Positions 44,612 through 53,334 are shown, counted from the stretch's first letter. The stretch: 54,808 nt of DNA from Pseudobdellovibrionaceae bacterium (GCA_002722705.1 PBMP01000035.1:1-54808); one strand, 5' to 3'. Translations and numbers: made by a program. Notes: a model not told the origin generated them from the letters alone.

Positions 44612-45267
44612 AAAAATTATTGTATAAATTCATTGTTCTTTTTTTAGCTATTGGTATTTTCGTTTTCTATTATCAAGAAGACAAAGAAAGTAAAAATGAA
44701 GAGGTGGGATCTTCCCACCTCACTCTATCTAAAAAAGAATCAAAAAAAATAAAAGAAAAACTTTTAAATATCCCAAAAAGTAAAATCTTCGATGAACACT
44801 TAAATCGCAGAACTGAATTAAAATCATATCCAAAAGAAATTGATCTCGAACGAGACTTGTCTGTTCCAGAAGAACTAAAAAATTATGTGAAAATTCAAAA
44901 AAAAGCGATCAAATCACTTGAAGACTTAAATCAACTCAGAGAACAATTAGAGTCCCCTCATCTTCTTGGAAATTCACTCAATGGAATTTCTAAAATACAT
45001 AAAAAAGAACCTTCATTTATCGATTTACAAAAAAGATTTGAATACTTGGATTACTTAGAAAAAAGACTTTACTTTGAGAAAAAACAAGGAAAAACCGAAA
45101 CCTTTAATGCACTCATTTCATGGTTTGAATCTAATTATCAATTTCCAGAGCATCTTTCTACGCTAGAATCTAATTCTCTCACTCTGGATCGTGCTGAAAT
45201 TCTCAGCATGCTGATTAACTTTAATCCAAATTATGATTTTTTATCTCTTATTAAAAAAACAATTTAA
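44608..45267 (+). CDS. Membrane-anchored protein in the Hint operon
   Basis: The 219-residue protein has one N-terminal membrane segment (hydrophobic residues about 9-21, no clear cleavage site), then a charged helical domain. It starts four bases inside the upstream gene (ATGA), so translation is coupled. No family recognised. Confidence 0.72.
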   Translation: MKKLLYKFIVLFLAIGIFVFYYQEDKESKNEEVGSSHLTLSKKESKKIKEKLLNIPKSKIFDEHLNRRTELKSYPKEIDLERDLSVPEELKNYVKIQKKAIKSLEDLNQLREQLESPHLLGNSLNGISKIHKKEPSFIDLQKRFEYLDYLEKRLYFEKKQGKTETFNALISWFESNYQFPEHLSTLESNSLTLDRAEILSMLINFNPNYDFLSLIKKTI

Positions 45268-45276
45268 GGAATTTTT

Positions 45277-45996
45277 ATGAAAAACCTTTTACTCATTCTA
45301 CTTACTTTCCCTTTATTTTCATATGCTCAAAAAATTAGATTTTCTGAAAGAATGGAATACTTTCCACATATGAAATGCCGATTTAACGATGAATTCTATT
45401 TCTTTTCAGAAGATATCCAATTAACAGAAAAAAGCTTTAAAACTCAAGCAAAAGAACAACAAAACAGAGAATTAGTTCATCTCATTTATAAAACACCAGG
45501 GATAGATCACCTAAGTTGTGAACACATAAACGAAAACCTTGAGTTCAAAGAAAACACGCTCTACTTTTCTGATCCTGAACAAGTAAAACTCTGTAATGAA
45601 ATGAAAAAAAATATCAACTCTCAAAATTTTCTTATTTCATTTCAAAATCAAAGAACAAGTTTCTTTTCAGTAGATGCAAATTTGGTTAAATTAAATCAAA
45701 ATAAAATTCTCAACGGACGATGCGTTCTGGTTCAATCGAATTTAGAAAATTTAGAGCAAAAAACTAAATTTAAGTTAAAAAATCTCATGATTCAAAAAGT
45801 ACTTCATGCTTTAAATAAAACTAAAGAAACTCAACTTGATCATCAAAAATCAATTCAAGAACTTATTTTTGCAAAAGACCCAGGATATTCATTTGAAGAA
45901 CAAGCCGCGTCATCAATTGAAGAAATTCGCTTTCTCATCCCTAGGCACTTAAAAAGACTTGGTATCATTGGTTCCAAAATATTTGAAAAAGAATGA
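45277..45996 (+). CDS. Exported protein in the Hint operon
   Basis: The 239-residue protein has a signal (M-K-N-L-L-L-I-L-L, site near S-Y-A-Q at 17). The mature part has four Cys (M-K-C-R, L-S-C-E, L-C-N-E, R-C-V-L), likely disulfides. It is the last of the four linked genes and ends 66 bases before the cyclase. Function unknown. Confidence 0.72.
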   Translation: MKNLLLILLTFPLFSYAQKIRFSERMEYFPHMKCRFNDEFYFFSEDIQLTEKSFKTQAKEQQNRELVHLIYKTPGIDHLSCEHINENLEFKENTLYFSDPEQVKLCNEMKKNINSQNFLISFQNQRTSFFSVDANLVKLNQNKILNGRCVLVQSNLENLEQKTKFKLKNLMIQKVLHALNKTKETQLDHQKSIQELIFAKDPGYSFEEQAASSIEEIRFLIPRHLKRLGIIGSKIFEKE

Positions 45997-46062
45997 ACAT
46001 TTCAGTCAAAAAACTGACTTACTTTTATTGAATAAAATACACTTTTTTGTCGACAAGAGAGT

Positions 46063-47502
46063 GTGGAGATACAAGAAAAAGAATCAAAATGGGTGAAAGT
46101 CCTCGCTCTTGCAATCGATCCGTTTTTGATTGTAAGCCCGACTGACCTGAATTTTGTAAGACAAAAAAATCAAGATATTTCAAAAAGCTTTGCTCGAGGA
46201 CTCATTGGTTTTATTTCTTTTGCCGTTCTTACCGTTCATGTTCTTTATGACTATAAACGCACTAACATTCATGACTGGCAAATCCTAAGAGCTCCCTTAA
46301 TTGTCTTTGGTATAATTTTTACAGTAACCTTAAGTAGAATAAAAAACAGCAAAGTAATATTTACTTGCCTGTCAGGATATGCTGTCTTAATTGCCCATAC
46401 TTTTGTATCCCAGTTTAGCTTAGGTTATCCAGTTCGCTCCATATGGATTTCTTTACTTCCTTCTCTTTTATTTTCTTCATTTTCTAGATTTTTTATTTTT
46501 AACATTATTGTCGTTGCTTGTATTAATCTTATTTCCTATCCTGAAATCAAAAACTTTATTAATCCAGGATTCGCTACCAGTAATTTTCTTTTGTGCGTTC
46601 TTATTCTTTCTATTTGTCATATTGCAAAAATACAGTATTTCAATGCATCACTAGAACATCGAAATCGAATAGAAGATATGAGAAAACACATTGAATCTAT
46701 GTCTGCCTATAATTCATTTATTGAATCGTTTTTTTCTAAATCTCTTTTAAAGAAAATTAATTTCAATAAAGGAAAAAAAGAAAAAGACTTAATTAGGCAA
46801 TTTGACGATTTATTCATTAGAAGAGAAATTGAAGCTTCCATTCTTCATACTGATATTAGAAATTTTTCTGCACGATCCACAGATACACTCTTTATAGAAA
46901 ATGAAGTAATTCCCACTACCAGTAAAATTATCGATCAATGTGATGAAATGGGTGGGTTTTCTCGTCAAATTGGGGACTCAGTATTTGTGGTCTACGATGA
47001 AAATGACCCAAAAATCTCTTTAATCAAATCACTCTATAATGCATTTATTGGAATTACAGATGAATGGGAAAGAGTAAAAAATCTGGGCAGACACATTCCA
47101 GAACGAGATTTTGTAATTGGATATGGAAAAGTTTATTTTGGAAATATGGCCTCAATTAATCACAGAGAAATTACTGTTTTAGGAGATCCACCCAATATCT
47201 GTGCTCGAATTGATAAGGAACTTTCTCATAAAAAAATTAGAACTATTTTAGAAAGTAGTCCTCATATCATTCTTTCTAAATCCGCTTACTTAGCGACTCA
47301 AAAATTTAGTGAATTTGATATTAAGAAATTTTCACTATCCGACCACGGAATTCAAATGAGTTCCTACAAAGAAGAAACAGAAATTTACTTTTTTGAAGTC
47401 AATCGTCAAAATATTAAAAAACTAAATCAACTTCTTTTAAATTTAAATATCCAACCAAGATCGAATTTCTACGAGGAACCTCATTATGAACAAACTGCAT
47501 AA
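46063..47502 (+). CDS. Membrane class III adenylate/guanylate cyclase
   Basis: The 479-residue protein has about six membrane helices in the first 190 residues, a helical linker, and a class III cyclase domain at about 260-450. This has H-T-D-I-R-N-F-S (first metal Asp), Q-I-G-D-S-V-F-V-V-Y (second Asp) and V-L-G-D-P-P-N-I-C-A-R-I (transition-state Asn and Arg). All catalytic ligands seem present, so it should make a cyclic nucleotide. The start codon is GTG at 46063; no early ATG exists. It overlaps the PilZ gene by 17 bases. Confidence 0.88.
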   Translation: MEIQEKESKWVKVLALAIDPFLIVSPTDLNFVRQKNQDISKSFARGLIGFISFAVLTVHVLYDYKRTNIHDWQILRAPLIVFGIIFTVTLSRIKNSKVIFTCLSGYAVLIAHTFVSQFSLGYPVRSIWISLLPSLLFSSFSRFFIFNIIVVACINLISYPEIKNFINPGFATSNFLLCVLILSICHIAKIQYFNASLEHRNRIEDMRKHIESMSAYNSFIESFFSKSLLKKINFNKGKKEKDLIRQFDDLFIRREIEASILHTDIRNFSARSTDTLFIENEVIPTTSKIIDQCDEMGGFSRQIGDSVFVVYDENDPKISLIKSLYNAFIGITDEWERVKNLGRHIPERDFVIGYGKVYFGNMASINHREITVLGDPPNICARIDKELSHKKIRTILESSPHIILSKSAYLATQKFSEFDIKKFSLSDHGIQMSSYKEETEIYFFEVNRQNIKKLNQLLLNLNIQPRSNFYEEPHYEQTA

Positions 47503-48898
47503 TTTTGAAGTCACAGAAAATCAAATTGTACACAGTCCATTTCATCCCGAATACATAAATATTGGAGATGGAATGACAGCAAAAATTCTTGTGGATAATG
47601 AGTTCATTTTTGCTCAAATTATCAAATACAGTCCATTCGGAATTGAATTATTTATCGAAACAGATAAAAAATTCATGGAAGGAGAAGAAGTCTCTCTTCT
47701 TCTCAATATCGCCGGTGATGAAATTGAGTATAAAGGCTTAGTTGTCAATCAATCAAAAGAATCAGGAGAAAAAAACTACTTAGCAATTCGTACCTTTATC
47801 GAGAAATCTACTCAATATGACGGCAAAGACAGACGTCAAGTCAGACGTTGGGAATGTAACGCGGAGTTTTTACCAACCGGAACAGCTCCGAATCCATTAA
47901 AATACAATGATCACATCGTATTTCGAGTAGAAGATCTCTCATCCAAAGGGGTTCGACTCATTACCTCCATGAGAAATAAACTAATTGCTACGGGACAAAG
48001 ACTAGATCTTTCTATTAGTCTTCCAACCATTGGAAGTGTTTTGTGTTCTATTTTAATTAAAAACCTTGATACTACAGTTCGATCTGGAAAAGAATATCTT
48101 GTGATTGGAGGAGAATATTTATCTCCTAGCAATGATTTTTATACTGCCGTTTCAGAATATCTCCTCAATTTTGGAAAAAATGTATCGGTAGAGTCATTAA
48201 GAAAACAAGGATTTCCAATTAAAAATGTCTCAAAATGGCTTGACTTTTCTTATGCAAAAACGGTTGAAGAATATGAAAAAGTTCTTCACCTTAGAATGGA
48301 AAACTTTAAGACAAACGGAAAACTTCCACCTACTGCAAAGCCTCAAGACTGTGGTGATAAGTATGACTCTAAATCTCAAATCCTTACCGTAAAAAAAGAT
48401 GGTAATATTATTTCTAGTGCAAGAATAGGATTACCAAACAATTTTGAGGACTCCTATTATAATCAATTTTTAGATTTAAAAACAATTATTCCAGACATTC
48501 AAGATATTATAGAATTAAGTTCACTGTGCGCTAATCCAGAGTTTAGAGGAGCTGATATTTTCACTAATATGATTGCACACTCTGCACTAGTAGCTATAAA
48601 AAATGGGCGTACCTACATTATTGGAGGTACTAGTGGATATTTAGTAAATTTTTATGTCTCTGCCGGAGCCAAAAGAACGGGACTCAAATATGTTAATCCA
48701 CGCTTCCCTCAATTAGAATCTGAAATTTTAATTATGAATATAAAATCACTTTCTCTAGGCTATGGCATAGGAATCAAAAGGTGGAACCAAATTTATCCTT
48801 CTCTTGTAAAATATATGATCCAGAAAAAACTTATTCAGCCCACACCGTTGCAAAACATGAAAATTAATTTTTATGAGAAAATGGGGAAATTTATTTAA
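47486..48898 (+). CDS. PilZ domain fused to an N-acyl-amino-acid/AHL-synthase-like acyltransferase
   Basis: The 470-residue protein has an N-terminal PilZ-like part, then a PilZ domain at about 112-235 with R-R-Q-V-R (RxxxR) and D-L-S-S-K-G (DxSxxG), the two c-di-GMP-binding motifs. A GNAT-type acyltransferase follows (about 260-420): V-L-H-L-R-M-E-N-F entry, E-L-S-S-L-C-A-N-P-E-F-R-G core, as in FeeM and autoinducer synthases. It may make an acylated signal or lipid under c-di-GMP control. Coupled to the cyclase upstream. Start inside the cyclase's end. Confidence 0.82.
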   Translation: MNKLHNFEVTENQIVHSPFHPEYINIGDGMTAKILVDNEFIFAQIIKYSPFGIELFIETDKKFMEGEEVSLLLNIAGDEIEYKGLVVNQSKESGEKNYLAIRTFIEKSTQYDGKDRRQVRRWECNAEFLPTGTAPNPLKYNDHIVFRVEDLSSKGVRLITSMRNKLIATGQRLDLSISLPTIGSVLCSILIKNLDTTVRSGKEYLVIGGEYLSPSNDFYTAVSEYLLNFGKNVSVESLRKQGFPIKNVSKWLDFSYAKTVEEYEKVLHLRMENFKTNGKLPPTAKPQDCGDKYDSKSQILTVKKDGNIISSARIGLPNNFEDSYYNQFLDLKTIIPDIQDIIELSSLCANPEFRGADIFTNMIAHSALVAIKNGRTYIIGGTSGYLVNFYVSAGAKRTGLKYVNPRFPQLESEILIMNIKSLSLGYGIGIKRWNQIYPSLVKYMIQKKLIQPTPLQNMKINFYEKMGKFI

Positions 48899-48905
48899 AC
48901 CTATT

Positions 48906-49481
48906 TTAATTTAAAAATCCAATTTGATCCCATCTAAATTTCTTATTTTTTTTATCATAAGAATACCAGGTTAAACGTGCAATACCCAAAATCTGATCTC
49001 TATAAATACTACCAAAAAAACGACTATCTAAACTTGCCTTTCTTTTATCTCCTAATACATAATATTCGTTCTCTGAAAGACAAAATGTTTCTTTTCCAAA
49101 AACAGTTGGAAAGCGATAAATAGGATGAGGTTCTAAAGAAATTTCGTGATCATCTTCTTTTAAATTTTTTCCTGTTTTAGATGAATAAAGTCTCTTTTTT
49201 CCGTCGATATAAACTTCATATGAATTCTTAAGTTGGATACATTCACCTGGAAGACCAATAATTCTTTTAATGATTTTTTTCTTAGGATATTCAAGCTGTA
49301 TGACTACGATATCAAATCTTTTAAGATTCGGTTTTGGCCATTTTTGAACATAAATTCTTTCATTAGGTAAAATTGTTGGAGACATTGATGGGGTAGGCAC
49401 TAAAATAGATTCAATAATGAATTGATCAAAAACTAATGCGAAAACACAAGCAAAAAGAAACCCTAGACCGACTTTAAACAC
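48906..49481 (-). CDS. lepB: Signal peptidase I
   Basis: The 191-residue protein has one N-terminal membrane anchor and all S26 boxes: V-P-T-P-S-M-S-P-T (catalytic Ser in P-S-M), K-K-I-I-K-R-I-I-G-L-P-G (catalytic Lys), and G-D-K-R-K-A-S-L-D-S-R-F-F-G. It cleaves signal peptides at the outer face of the inner membrane. The start is GTG, directly after the upstream gene's TAG. Being next to the receptor and downstream of the peptide array, it may be dedicated to their processing; this is inference. Confidence 0.93.
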   Translation of the reverse strand: MFKVGLGFLFACVFALVFDQFIIESILVPTPSMSPTILPNERIYVQKWPKPNLKRFDIVVIQLEYPKKKIIKRIIGLPGECIQLKNSYEVYIDGKKRLYSSKTGKNLKEDDHEISLEPHPIYRFPTVFGKETFCLSENEYYVLGDKRKASLDSRFFGSIYRDQILGIARLTWYSYDKKNKKFRWDQIGFLN

Positions 49482-52400
49482 CTAGGCAGCCTCCCCCTTT
49501 TTTTTGGCTTTCACTTCTGTATAAAAATGAAGAATTTTCTTTCTAAATCCACTCAAACTAGGTGATTGAGATTGATCTAGGTAATGAAGATAAGATTCAA
49601 ATAACTTTAGATTTATCGGTTGATTCATCCACTTTTGAAACGAATCAATTGCCTCTTTCTTTCCAGTTAATGCCGCAGCAAAATGCAAATGACTCTCTAT
49701 TGAAAACTCATCGTAGTGCTGCATCCAGTAAGTAAAAAATTCATTCCAAAACTCATAACCATCCATTGTCTCAGGCCGAACCTCATTCTTCGTACGAACA
49801 AGCTTAAGAAGTCTCATTGCTCGACTTCTTTTTCTTAAATCAACAGATTTAATCCCTTTAAGAATATTTTTGGGCTTAAGCATTTGGTCTCTATCCCGGA
49901 TCGATTGAATAATTCCACTTCCTGGAACTCCAATTTTATATACTAACTTCGAGATTCTCTTTTTTAACTCTACATCCATATCCGAAGAAACCAACTCTTG
50001 AATCAACGTCCTCACCACTAAGTTTTTTTCTTTGAAATTGTCTAAATGAGGAATTATTTTTTTTGTTTCATTTCTTTCAAAACTTAACCGTAATTTAGAC
50101 CTAAACTCCTTATCACTTCTAATTTTTTCACAAAAATTAACTACCCGATCAGAAACAAGATCAAATCTTTTGTTTCCAGATGCTCTTAGATAAATAGCTT
50201 GACCAGTCATTTTTTCTAAATAAGCTTCAAATTGATTTTTTAATTCAGGATTTAAAACATAAACTTTTTCTGGAAGAAAATCCTTAATCAAAGGATTCGC
50301 CTGCTCTTTATTAAGATCACTTTCAATAAAAAACTTATTAATTTCCGGAAAAGCGAGCTCAACCTCTTTCATGACATCTTCAAAAAGAACAAATCCGCCT
50401 TTTTTTGCTTCTGTAATCAGTTTCTCTGATTTTGCCATAACATAAATTTCTCTAGAATCAATATTCGACATCTCATAATTAATTCCATAATAGTAATAAC
50501 CACTAGTAAGCATTGTCCTAAAATAAAATTGATCAAAAACTCCTTTTAAATTTGTCTGCCTCTCTCTTTGGGAAAGAATTGCATTTAAAAGTTCCTCACT
50601 TTCTAAAAGAAGAACTTCCTGTATCGTTTCATAACAATCTTTTAGATAGGCAGCACCATCTACATGCAATGCATAACTTTGAATAAATTTTGAAACGATA
50701 GGGTCACTACTCGCCCCTCCTCCGTTTTTCATGGCGACAAGAATGGCATCCCCTAAACTATTGACGAAATGAATAGAATCTCTCAAATAATCTTTATGAA
50801 TTTTATGAAATACACTTTGTAAAATATGAGTCACGATACCAAGATTAGAGGACTTAATTGCACTCGAACTATGAAGGTCATTCAATAAAATCCAATTATA
50901 CTCTGTCTGAGTTTTATCAAGACCTCCTTCTGTCATATTATTTTTACTTTCTAAAATCTCCCGAATAGAGTCTGGAGTTACTTGTTGATAAACTCCATGC
51001 CTGTGAAATGTCCGTGCTAAAATAATAAAAACAGCAAATGAAACAATCAGTGGCAAGGATTGAGACATCAACATTGCTGTAAATCCTTGAACTTTTTGAT
51101 CTACCAACCACGAAGTCAAAAAGTTTTGATAAGAAAGTGCATAAATAATAAACGATAAACCGAACAACACTAATTGAGATCCTTGTACTTTCAGCTGTTC
51201 AAATTCTCTCTCATTATTAGATTTCCTTGAATGAAAAAGAGTCATTAATCCTAAAACAAGTCCGGTCCCACCAAAAATTAATGAAAAACTTAACGTAGGT
51301 AATATACTAAGAAGTTGTTTTCCAAATTTAGTTCCGTTTGGATTCACTAACGTAAAAACAAACCCCATCAATCGACTCGAACCTAAATAAATCGAAAAAC
51401 CAAATACTAACATCTCAAAATATGATATTTTAAGACCTCTTATTTTTATTTCATCAAATAAGAAATCAATATTTTTATTAATTTTTATTGATCGAAACAT
51501 TCGAGAAAACATACCTAACAAACCTGCAAAAGCTAAAGAACTAATAAATGTTATAAATGCTCGAGTGATTCGAATATACTCTCCATCAAAACGGGCCTGA
51601 ATATGCTCTAAGTCGAGAGATCGTTTCGCTGCAAAACCAATAAGAACAACTGCAATCGCATAAACCACAGCCTTTCCTTCAGATAAACTAAACGAAAAAA
51701 TAATCAATAAAATAGAAAGAATGCATGAAAGAATCACGACAGCTAAATCTGCTGCATGTCGATAGTAGTTATTAGGAAAAAGCACGATCCCCTCAGGAAC
51801 AGGCTTTCCGGAAGGCAGTAATCCATAAAAATATGCATGAGTGATTCCTGGATATGAAAATCCTTTTAATGGAAAAATAACTTTCAAATTATGTAATTTA
51901 TTTTTATTAATAGATAAATGAATTTTTTGACCAGAATGAATTCGCTCTTCAAAGATTCCTATGGGTCGATCATCAAAAAAAATCAGAGACGTTCCATTAA
52001 TAATTCCCAATGACAAATCGAAATCAACAACTTTCTGATTAGAACTATTTTTTATAAAAATTTCAATCTGAGCATAATCGGAACCTGTTTTTTTTATTAT
52101 CTCTAGCTGACGATCAACCTGATCATTAAGCCAAGAAATATCGTTTTTATGAGCTAAATAGTCATCCTGACTTTGTAAACACTCAAATTCTTTCTGTGCC
52201 TTTACTTTAAAAAGATATGCTCTTAAATCAATGGGAAGACTAGAATCAACGATAGAAACTAAAGGTGGATTTATTGGATAGTTCGTAAAATATGATCCAA
52301 AAATCTGGCCAGGAAGTAGACATCCTGTTACTTCCTCTTTTTTTATAACTCCAACATAATTTTTAATTACATTTTTATAAAATTGAATTTTAATACCAGA

Positions 52401-52520
52401 AAGATATTCTTTTTTAGATTTAATCGGAACATTTTTTATGGTTATAAAAAAAACTAAGTTACTAATAACAAAAAAAAGACTTCCAAAAAAAATAACTGAA
52501 TAGAACCCCTTCTTAACCAT
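49482..52520 (-). CDS. 7TM receptor-like protein with degenerate class III cyclase domain
   Basis: The 1012-residue protein has an N-terminal membrane segment (8-28), a periplasmic domain of about 220 residues, then seven membrane helices between about 255 and 510, the plan of 7TMR-DISM receptors. The cytoplasmic part at about 545-730 is cyclase-like: W-I-L-L-N-D-L-H-S-S and S-L-G-D-A-I-L-V-A-M keep both metal Asp, but the Asn/Arg site reads S-E-K-L-I-T-E-A-K, so catalysis is doubtful. The remainder is helical, HEAT-like. It stops at TAG, abutting lepB. It follows the peptide genes on the same strand and is a good candidate for their sensor. Confidence 0.78.
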   Translation of the reverse strand: MVKKGFYSVIFFGSLFFVISNLVFFITIKNVPIKSKKEYLSGIKIQFYKNVIKNYVGVIKKEEVTGCLLPGQIFGSYFTNYPINPPLVSIVDSSLPIDLRAYLFKVKAQKEFECLQSQDDYLAHKNDISWLNDQVDRQLEIIKKTGSDYAQIEIFIKNSSNQKVVDFDLSLGIINGTSLIFFDDRPIGIFEERIHSGQKIHLSINKNKLHNLKVIFPLKGFSYPGITHAYFYGLLPSGKPVPEGIVLFPNNYYRHAADLAVVILSCILSILLIIFSFSLSEGKAVVYAIAVVLIGFAAKRSLDLEHIQARFDGEYIRITRAFITFISSLAFAGLLGMFSRMFRSIKINKNIDFLFDEIKIRGLKISYFEMLVFGFSIYLGSSRLMGFVFTLVNPNGTKFGKQLLSILPTLSFSLIFGGTGLVLGLMTLFHSRKSNNEREFEQLKVQGSQLVLFGLSFIIYALSYQNFLTSWLVDQKVQGFTAMLMSQSLPLIVSFAVFIILARTFHRHGVYQQVTPDSIREILESKNNMTEGGLDKTQTEYNWILLNDLHSSSAIKSSNLGIVTHILQSVFHKIHKDYLRDSIHFVNSLGDAILVAMKNGGGASSDPIVSKFIQSYALHVDGAAYLKDCYETIQEVLLLESEELLNAILSQRERQTNLKGVFDQFYFRTMLTSGYYYYGINYEMSNIDSREIYVMAKSEKLITEAKKGGFVLFEDVMKEVELAFPEINKFFIESDLNKEQANPLIKDFLPEKVYVLNPELKNQFEAYLEKMTGQAIYLRASGNKRFDLVSDRVVNFCEKIRSDKEFRSKLRLSFERNETKKIIPHLDNFKEKNLVVRTLIQELVSSDMDVELKKRISKLVYKIGVPGSGIIQSIRDRDQMLKPKNILKGIKSVDLRKRSRAMRLLKLVRTKNEVRPETMDGYEFWNEFFTYWMQHYDEFSIESHLHFAAALTGKKEAIDSFQKWMNQPINLKLFESYLHYLDQSQSPSLSGFRKKILHFYTEVKAKKKGEAA

Positions 52521-52789
52521 GTAAACTGATCGGCGTTTCCAAACAAAAACTTTAATTTCAAATACTTAGCTAAAAAATGTGCCTATTAATTAGAAATAAA
52601 AGCAGATAAAAAGATTATTCCAAGAGGAAATCTATAAAAAAAAACCAATAAATTTAAATAGATATCTATACTACGGGCGTAGCATCAATTCTGGTTTGAG
52701 AAACAATTGGACCTTAAAACTATCAACAAACCAGATTTGTTCATAAATCACTTTTGTACTTTTACTCTGATTTTCGTATAAATGTTCAA
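52521..52789. other. Intergenic region between receptor and peptide array, 269 bp
   Basis: No gene seen. It contains a 9-bp inverted repeat (52690-52698 with 52727-52735) with a 28-base gap and a small 4-bp hairpin near 52675. No U-tract follows either, so the peptide transcript may run on into the receptor gene. The receptor ATG has no clear ribosome site. Confidence 0.4.
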
Positions 52790-52906
52790 TCAATTATTAC
52801 CAGGTTGAGCTTCTGCTACAGAACTGTCCGCAAGATAATGAGAAGTTGCTACTGTTACACCAACAAGAGCTAAACCTAAAACAAATGCTGCGATAAATTT
52901 TTTCAT
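52790..52906 (-). CDS. Pheromone-like precursor peptide, copy A (ends QPGNN)
   Basis: The 38-residue peptide has M-K-K-F, a hydrophobic segment (residues 5-20, Val at 17), a polar stretch T-S-H-Y-L-A-D-S-S, then V-A-E-A followed by the pentapeptide Q-P-G-N-N and TGA. A-E-A is a perfect small-x-small signal-peptidase site. It is the last copy in the direction of transcription, 8 bases after copy B. Too short for usual gene calling. Its leader matches the other copies except A17V. Confidence 0.8.
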   Translation of the reverse strand: MKKFIAAFVLGLALVGVTVATSHYLADSSVAEAQPGNN

Positions 52907-52914
52907 AATTTCAA

Positions 52915-53031
52915 CTAGTTATCTCCTGGAACTGCTTCAGCTACAGAACTGTCTGCAAGGTAATGAGAAGTTGCTACTGTTGCACCAACAAGAGCTAAAC
53001 CTAAAACAAATGCCGCGATAAATTTTTTCAT
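52915..53031 (-). CDS. Pheromone-like precursor peptide, copy B (ends VPGDN)
   Basis: The 38-residue peptide has the shared leader and A-E-A, then V-P-G-D-N. It differs from copy C by the swap of the last two residues (N-D to D-N). It ends in TAG and lies 6 bases after copy C. Between-copy differences in the leader codons are synonymous. Confidence 0.8.
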   Translation of the reverse strand: MKKFIAAFVLGLALVGATVATSHYLADSSVAEAVPGDN

Positions 53032-53037
53032 AAATTT

Positions 53038-53154
53038 TCAATCATTCCCTGGAACTGCTTCTGCTACAGAACTGTCTGCAAGGTAATGAGAAGTTGCTAC
53101 TGTTGCACCAACAAGAGCTAAACCTAAAACAAATGCCGCAATAAATTTTTTCAT
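53038..53154 (-). CDS. Pheromone-like precursor peptide, copy C (ends VPGND)
   Basis: The 38-residue peptide has the shared leader, then A-E-A and V-P-G-N-D, TGA. It sits 6 bases after copy D. Five leader codons differ from copy D by silent third-base changes only, while the residue after A-E-A changes from Gln to Val. Confidence 0.8.
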   Translation of the reverse strand: MKKFIAAFVLGLALVGATVATSHYLADSSVAEAVPGND

Positions 53155-53160
53155 AAATTC

Positions 53161-53277
53161 TTAATCGTTACCTGGCTGAGCCTCAGCTACAGAACTGTCC
53201 GCAAGGTAATGAGAAGTTGCTACTGTTGCACCAACAAGAGCTAAACCTAAAACAAATGCTGCAATAAATTTTTTCAT
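53161..53277 (-). CDS. Pheromone-like precursor peptide, copy D, first transcribed (ends QPGND)
   Basis: The 38-residue peptide is the first in the array and has the best ribosome site (AAAGGAT, 7 bases before ATG). Layout: Lys 2-3, hydrophobic 5-20, T-S-H-Y-L-A-D-S-S-V, then A-E-A and Q-P-G-N-D, TAA. The plan matches Bacillus Phr precursors: signal segment, linker, cleavable C-terminal pentapeptide. A membrane-retained small protein or a RiPP precursor is the alternative. Confidence 0.82.
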   Translation of the reverse strand: MKKFIAAFVLGLALVGATVATSHYLADSSVAEAQPGND

Positions 53278-53308
53278 AATTTCAATCCTTTTGTTGAAGT
53301 TCGATAGA

Positions 53309-53334
53309 TACATCTACCTATTTCAATAGATGTA
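53309..53334 (-). promoter_or_regulatory. Dyad at the start of the peptide transcript
   Basis: TACATCTA and TAGATGTA are perfect 8-bp inverted repeats separated by 10 bases, lying just downstream of the -10 box and 32 bases before the first peptide ATG. The spacing suits an operator for a dimeric regulator or a leader hairpin. Confidence 0.5.

Larger units (their letters stand above)
52790..53277 (-). repeat. Tandem array of four ~124-bp units
   Basis: Four units with a period of 123-125 bases, each one peptide gene plus a 6-8 base spacer. DNA identity between units is high throughout, so the array grew by recent tandem duplication. No unrelated spacers are present, ruling out CRISPR. Confidence 0.9.

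Noticed and set aside
52690-52735. 9-bp inverted repeat after the peptide array as a terminator
   Set aside because: The gap is 28 bases and no U-tract follows.
52790-53277. Regular direct repeats resembling a CRISPR array
   Set aside because: The whole unit is repeated, including what would be spacers; each unit is an intact peptide gene with silent codon changes.
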